DNA of 64,000 bases from assembly GCF_029960785.1 (NCBI RefSeq), contig NZ_JASBQE010000019.1, positions 1-64,000 on the forward strand. Reading direction: 5' to 3'. The stretch is from Polyangium sp. 15x6. Lineage in GTDB: Bacteria; Myxococcota_A; Polyangia; Polyangiales; Polyangiaceae. Shown here in pieces: positions 60,746 through 64,000 of this stretch. Numbering within the stretch: the first letter of the stretch is position 1; every line of letters starts with the position of its first letter. Position numbers and translations under genes: made by a program. The notes under the pieces are model-generated. The model had not been told where the DNA came from, searched no databases, and was given only the letters and a program-made list of their open reading frames with translations.

Positions 60746-62911
60746 TCAGGCTGCGTGTTGCGCTTTCGAGCCGGCCGCGCGGGTAGGCAGGGAGGCGTGG
60801 GCGGTCACGCGGTTTCTGCCCCCGCGCTTCGAGGCGTAGAGCGCCTCGTCTGCGGCCTTGAACAGGTCGTCCCAGGTCTCGCCGGCCTCGGGGAAGCTCG
60901 CCACGCCGATCGAGCAGGTCACGCGGATCGTCACGGGCTGACCGTCCGGGCCGGGCTTCGGCGCGTGGAAGATCGTCTTGCCGAGCTCCTCGCGTACCCG
61001 CTCGGCCAGCAGCATCGCGCCGCGCGCGTCCGTCTCCTCGCAGATCACCACGAACTCCTCGCCGCCGAAGCGCGCGGTGGCGTCGGTCGCGCGCCGCTCG
61101 CGGCGCAGCACCTCGCCGAGGCCCTTGATGATCACGTCGCCCGCGTCGTGCCCGTACGTGTCGTTGACCTTCTTGAAGTGGTCGATGTCCGTCACGAGCA
61201 CGCTGAGCTTGCGGCCGAAGCGCTTGGCCGCCTTGATCTTCTGGTCGGCGATCTCCAGCATCGCGCGCTTGTTGTAGAGGCCCGTCATCCCGTCGAGCGT
61301 GGCCATCTCTTCGAGCCTGCGCATCATGCGGGCGTTCGCGAGCGAGACGGCGACGTGGCTCGTGAGCACCTCGAGCGTGCTGCGCGCGGCGTCGCCGAAC
61401 GCGGCCCTCCTGCGCGAGCCGAGCACGAGCGTGCCGAGGGGCTTGTCGTGCACGAGCATCGGCAGGACGATCATCGACGGCATGCTCGGCGGCGCGAGCT
61501 TCTTCGTGAAGACGATCTGCCGCTTCTCGTCGTACTCGCCGCGGTAGGGCAGCGGGTGCTTGTTTTCGAGCGCCATCGAGACGAGACCAGCGTTCTTCTT
61601 GTACTGCTGGCCGACGAGGTTCGCCTCGTCGCCGCCGCTGACGGCGCGGATCTCGTGGGCCTTCTGCGACTCGTCGTAGAGGGTGACCGCGGCGAAGTCG
61701 ACGCTCGTGATCTCGCGCGCCGTGCGCAGGCCCGCCTCCACGACCTCGGCCTCGGTCGTCGCGGCGTTGAGGCTCTCGACCGCGCGGTAGAGCCGGCCCT
61801 GCTCCACCTTGGCGCGCTCGAGCTGCACGAACACGCGCTCGTTCTGGATGGCCCGCACCGCGTAGCGGCAGGCTTCCATGGCGAGCTCTTGTTCTTTGAG
61901 GCCAAAGGGTTCGTCGGCGATGCGGTCGAGGACGAGCACGCCGCGGATGGCGCCGTGCTCGAAGACCGGCAGCGCGAGCGCGGCGCGCACGGGGCAGGGG
62001 CCCGTGTAGTAGGGGAGCTTGTGGCGCGGCTCGAGGCCGCGGAGCGCGACGGCCTCGCGCTGCGTGATCGCCGCGCCGAAGATGCCGTCGCCCGCGAGGA
62101 AGGGGCCCTCGGCGACGTTCGGATCGTCCGTCGAGAGCTCGCTGATGCGCAGGTGCGTCCCGGCGTCGTTTTGCCAGAGCAGGACGGCCGTGTGCAGGTT
62201 CATCGCCTGCCGCAAGAGCCGCAGCGCGAAGAGCACGGACTGGTGGATCTCCTCCACGCCCGAGCGCACGAGCCGCTCCTCGTCGTTCGCCCGCGACGCG
62301 TTGCGCCCGCCGGCCGGCGCGCCGAGCAGCCGGTAGCTGCGCGCGTCGTCGCGAAGTTTCTCCACCTCGGCCTGGATGCGCTCCTTCAGCGCGCTGCGGG
62401 CCCGCGCGATCTCGGCGCGCAGGAGCAGCGCGTTGAACGAGGCGAACACGACCATGAACGCGCCCGAGTAAGCGAGCCGCTCGAAGCTCGACGCCACCAT
62501 GGCCCAGTGCCGCACGGACGCGTCGAGGCCGAGCGCGAAGGCGAGGATGAGCACGGTGGCGATCGGTCGCGCGAACGCGCTCACGAGGCCCACGCACACG
62601 TAGACGAGCGGGTAGAGGCGCCCGTCGAGCGCGCCGTCGCTGCGCGTCACGATCGCGTAGACGAGCACGGTGAGGAGCGTGCCGACCTCGAGGTCGAGGC
62701 GGAGCGTGCCCTCGATCGCCCGGGAGCGTCGCGACGCGCGCGCCGCGAGCAGGCCGAGCAGGAGCGCCGAGGCGGGCGCCTCGATCCAGAGCGAGAGCGG
62801 GCTCGCCGTGGACGCGACCACGACCGCGCCGAGGGCGATCGCAGCGGTGAGCGGCAAGGCCGCGCGGCCAAGGCGACGAAGCTTGAGCACGAGGACCACG
62901 AGCGGAGCCAT
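60746..62911 (-). CDS. GAF-GGDEF diguanylate cyclase, membrane-bound
   Basis: A 721-residue protein. The N-terminus has about six membrane helices (residues about 10-165; AALPLTAAIALGAVVVAS, VGTLLTVLVYAIVT, LVYVCVGLVSAFARP, TVLILAFALGLDASV). Two GAF-like domains follow, about 205-355 and 370-525 (LLWQNDAGTHLRISEL, VDFAAVTLYDESQ). The C-terminal GGDEF domain is active-looking: DIDHFKKVNDTYGHDAGD and GGEEF at 616-620, with an intact inhibitory site RxxD five residues upstream (RATD). It makes c-di-GMP from two GTP and controls motility or development. Divergent from the histidine kinase at 62988, 76 bp apart. Confidence 0.92.
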   Translation of the reverse strand: MAPLVVLVLKLRRLGRAALPLTAAIALGAVVVASTASPLSLWIEAPASALLLGLLAARASRRSRAIEGTLRLDLEVGTLLTVLVYAIVTRSDGALDGRLYPLVYVCVGLVSAFARPIATVLILAFALGLDASVRHWAMVASSFERLAYSGAFMVVFASFNALLLRAEIARARSALKERIQAEVEKLRDDARSYRLLGAPAGGRNASRANDEERLVRSGVEEIHQSVLFALRLLRQAMNLHTAVLLWQNDAGTHLRISELSTDDPNVAEGPFLAGDGIFGAAITQREAVALRGLEPRHKLPYYTGPCPVRAALALPVFEHGAIRGVLVLDRIADEPFGLKEQELAMEACRYAVRAIQNERVFVQLERAKVEQGRLYRAVESLNAATTEAEVVEAGLRTAREITSVDFAAVTLYDESQKAHEIRAVSGGDEANLVGQQYKKNAGLVSMALENKHPLPYRGEYDEKRQIVFTKKLAPPSMPSMIVLPMLVHDKPLGTLVLGSRRRAAFGDAARSTLEVLTSHVAVSLANARMMRRLEEMATLDGMTGLYNKRAMLEIADQKIKAAKRFGRKLSVLVTDIDHFKKVNDTYGHDAGDVIIKGLGEVLRRERRATDATARFGGEEFVVICEETDARGAMLLAERVREELGKTIFHAPKPGPDGQPVTIRVTCSIGVASFPEAGETWDDLFKAADEALYASKRGGRNRVTAHASLPTRAAGSKAQHAA

Positions 62912-62987
62912 GCGGGTGCTAACGGCCCCGTATCAGAGCTGATCGGACCGGGCCTAGTTTTGGGAGAAGACGGCTACGCTCACCTTC

Positions 62988-64000
62988 GTGCGCCCCGGCA
63001 TACGGCTCCAGCTCCTCGTCGCGCTCGGCACGCTCCTCGTCCTCGCCTTCCTGCCTCTCTTCTTCGCCGTCGTCAGCTTGCACCGGGCCAGCATGGCGGG
63101 GGTCATCCCCACGGCGCCCCTCGTCCGGCTCCTCGCCCTCTACATGGGCATCTTCGCCCTCGCGCTGCTCGTCTTCATGTACCTCGCGATGACGCGGCTC
63201 GTGGTCGATCCGATCGAGCGCCTCTCGCGCGCCGCGGGCCGCGTCGCAGAGGGCGCGCGGCGACTCGAGTTACCACGCACGGGCGCGCGCGAGCTCGCCG
63301 AGCTCGCCGAGAGCGTGTCGCGCATGACCGAGCGCTTGCGCGCCGACGAGGAGAGCCTGCGCGTGAAGATCGACGAGGCCACGCGGTACGCGAAGGAGCT
63401 CGAACGCGCGCAGGAGCGGCTCGTGCGTTCGGAGCGGCTCGCCTCCGTCGGACGTCTCGCGGCCGGACTCGCGCACGAGATCGGAAACCCCATCGCGGCG
63501 CTGCTCGGCTTCGAGGAGCTACTCCTCGCCGGCAGCCTCGACGAGGCCGATCAGCGCGACTTCCTGCAACGCATGAAGCGCGAGACCGAGCGCATCCACC
63601 ACATCCTGCGCGACCTGCTCGACTTCGCGCGCCCGGCCACGAGCGTGCGTGACGGACGAGCCCCCGAGGCCTTTGGCTCCTTCACGCAAGCGCTCGACGC
63701 CGCGCTCGCCCTCGTCAAACCACAGAAGGCCCTGCGCGACGTGGACATCGCGCTCGACGTCGAGAAAGACCTGCCACTCGTCGCGCTCTCCGAACCGCGC
63801 CTCGTGCAGGTCCTTCTGAATCTGCTGTTCAACGCGGCCGACGCCGTCCCCAAGCCCGGAGGCCGTATCGAGCTCCTCGCCCGCCGCGCGCCCGAGGGCT
63901 TGCGTGTCGAGGTCCGCGACAACGGCCCCGGCGTCGCGCCGGCCATCCGCGATCGCCTCTTCGAACCGTTCACCACGACGAAGGACGTCGGCAAAGGCAC
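62988..64000 (+). CDS. HAMP-domain sensor histidine kinase, 3' end outside window
   Basis: Reads from GTG 62988 to the window edge without a stop; 337 residues are visible. Two membrane helices (residues about 5-28 and 47-66) flank a short periplasmic loop. A HAMP-type linker follows (VVDPIERLSRAAGRVAEG), then a HisKA domain with His163 in GLAHEIGNPIAALLGF, and the HATPase domain with N-box LNLLFNAADAV, G-box DNGPG and FEPFTTTKDVGKG. It is a class I histidine kinase that would signal to a response regulator, not visible here. GTG 62988 with GGGAGAAG upstream is the likely start. Confidence 0.88.
   Translation, partial: MRPGIRLQLLVALGTLLVLAFLPLFFAVVSLHRASMAGVIPTAPLVRLLALYMGIFALALLVFMYLAMTRLVVDPIERLSRAAGRVAEGARRLELPRTGARELAELAESVSRMTERLRADEESLRVKIDEATRYAKELERAQERLVRSERLASVGRLAAGLAHEIGNPIAALLGFEELLLAGSLDEADQRDFLQRMKRETERIHHILRDLLDFARPATSVRDGRAPEAFGSFTQALDAALALVKPQKALRDVDIALDVEKDLPLVALSEPRLVQVLLNLLFNAADAVPKPGGRIELLARRAPEGLRVEVRDNGPGVAPAIRDRLFEPFTTTKDVGKG

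Overview
The window looks like a chromosomal segment of a myxobacterium (Myxococcota, probably order Polyangiales). This is inferred from content rather than from a marker gene. The DNA is very GC-rich with strong GC bias at third codon positions. There are many lipoproteins with Gly/Ser-rich or Cys-rich linkers after the lipobox. Typical myxobacterial families are present: an FHA-sigma54 activator, a Ser/Thr kinase followed by a TPR-like envelope protein, hybrid and HAMP histidine kinases, a MYXO-CTERM-like Cys-rich protein, several universal stress proteins and a Uma2 nuclease. No rRNA, tRNA, complete IS element or CRISPR array was seen.

Layout. 1-6.2 kb: partial SMP-30 lactonase, OPT transporter, two lipoproteins (one with a VWA domain) and a TonB-like transducer. 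6.2-9.0 kb: a decayed accessory patch holding a papain-fold-like protein, a dinD gene cut by one in-frame stop, a frameshifted remnant with two sliding-clamp-type motifs, and a 318-bp degenerate copy of the flavin reductase gene at 14.5 kb. 9-21 kb: envelope proteins, an FHA-sigma54 activator followed by a 21-bp minisatellite, a flavin reductase, universal stress protein, hybrid kinase and nicotinate phosphoribosyltransferase-like enzyme. 21.2-21.6 kb: a structured intergenic region ending in a strong intrinsic terminator (candidate small RNA).

22-35 kb: mostly metabolic genes. These are an AraC regulator with a divergent Gfo/Idh oxidoreductase, ArsA-like ATPase and a CysH-type reductase, HAD phosphatases, a LarA-like protein, aldo/keto reductase, an HEXXH peptide-hydroxylase-like protein with a coupled unknown, a beta-helix lipoprotein and PurB. 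35.5-39.4 kb: Ser/Thr kinase, envelope proteins and a second universal stress protein. 39.4-53 kb: gamma-glutamyltransferase, several Cys-rich surface proteins, a three-gene lipoprotein operon with a PHM-like copper monooxygenase, citrate synthase, HU with its own terminator, and a NUDIX/NAD kinase pair.

53-64 kb: a cNMP-binding/TGS/uridine-kinase fusion, a four-gene operon of unknown membrane proteins ending in a Uma2 nuclease, a frameshifted small gene coupled to a TPR-like gene, a diguanylate cyclase, and the start of a histidine kinase that runs off the window.

Main candidates for something new are: the HEXXH protein and its partner (31.4-33.2 kb), the Uma2 operon (55.3-57.4 kb), the frameshifted effector-like ORF coupled to a TPR protein (58.7-60.3 kb), the cNMP-kinase fusion (53.1-55.3 kb) and the candidate sRNA (21.4-21.5 kb). 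The last is supported only by sequence-level structure.
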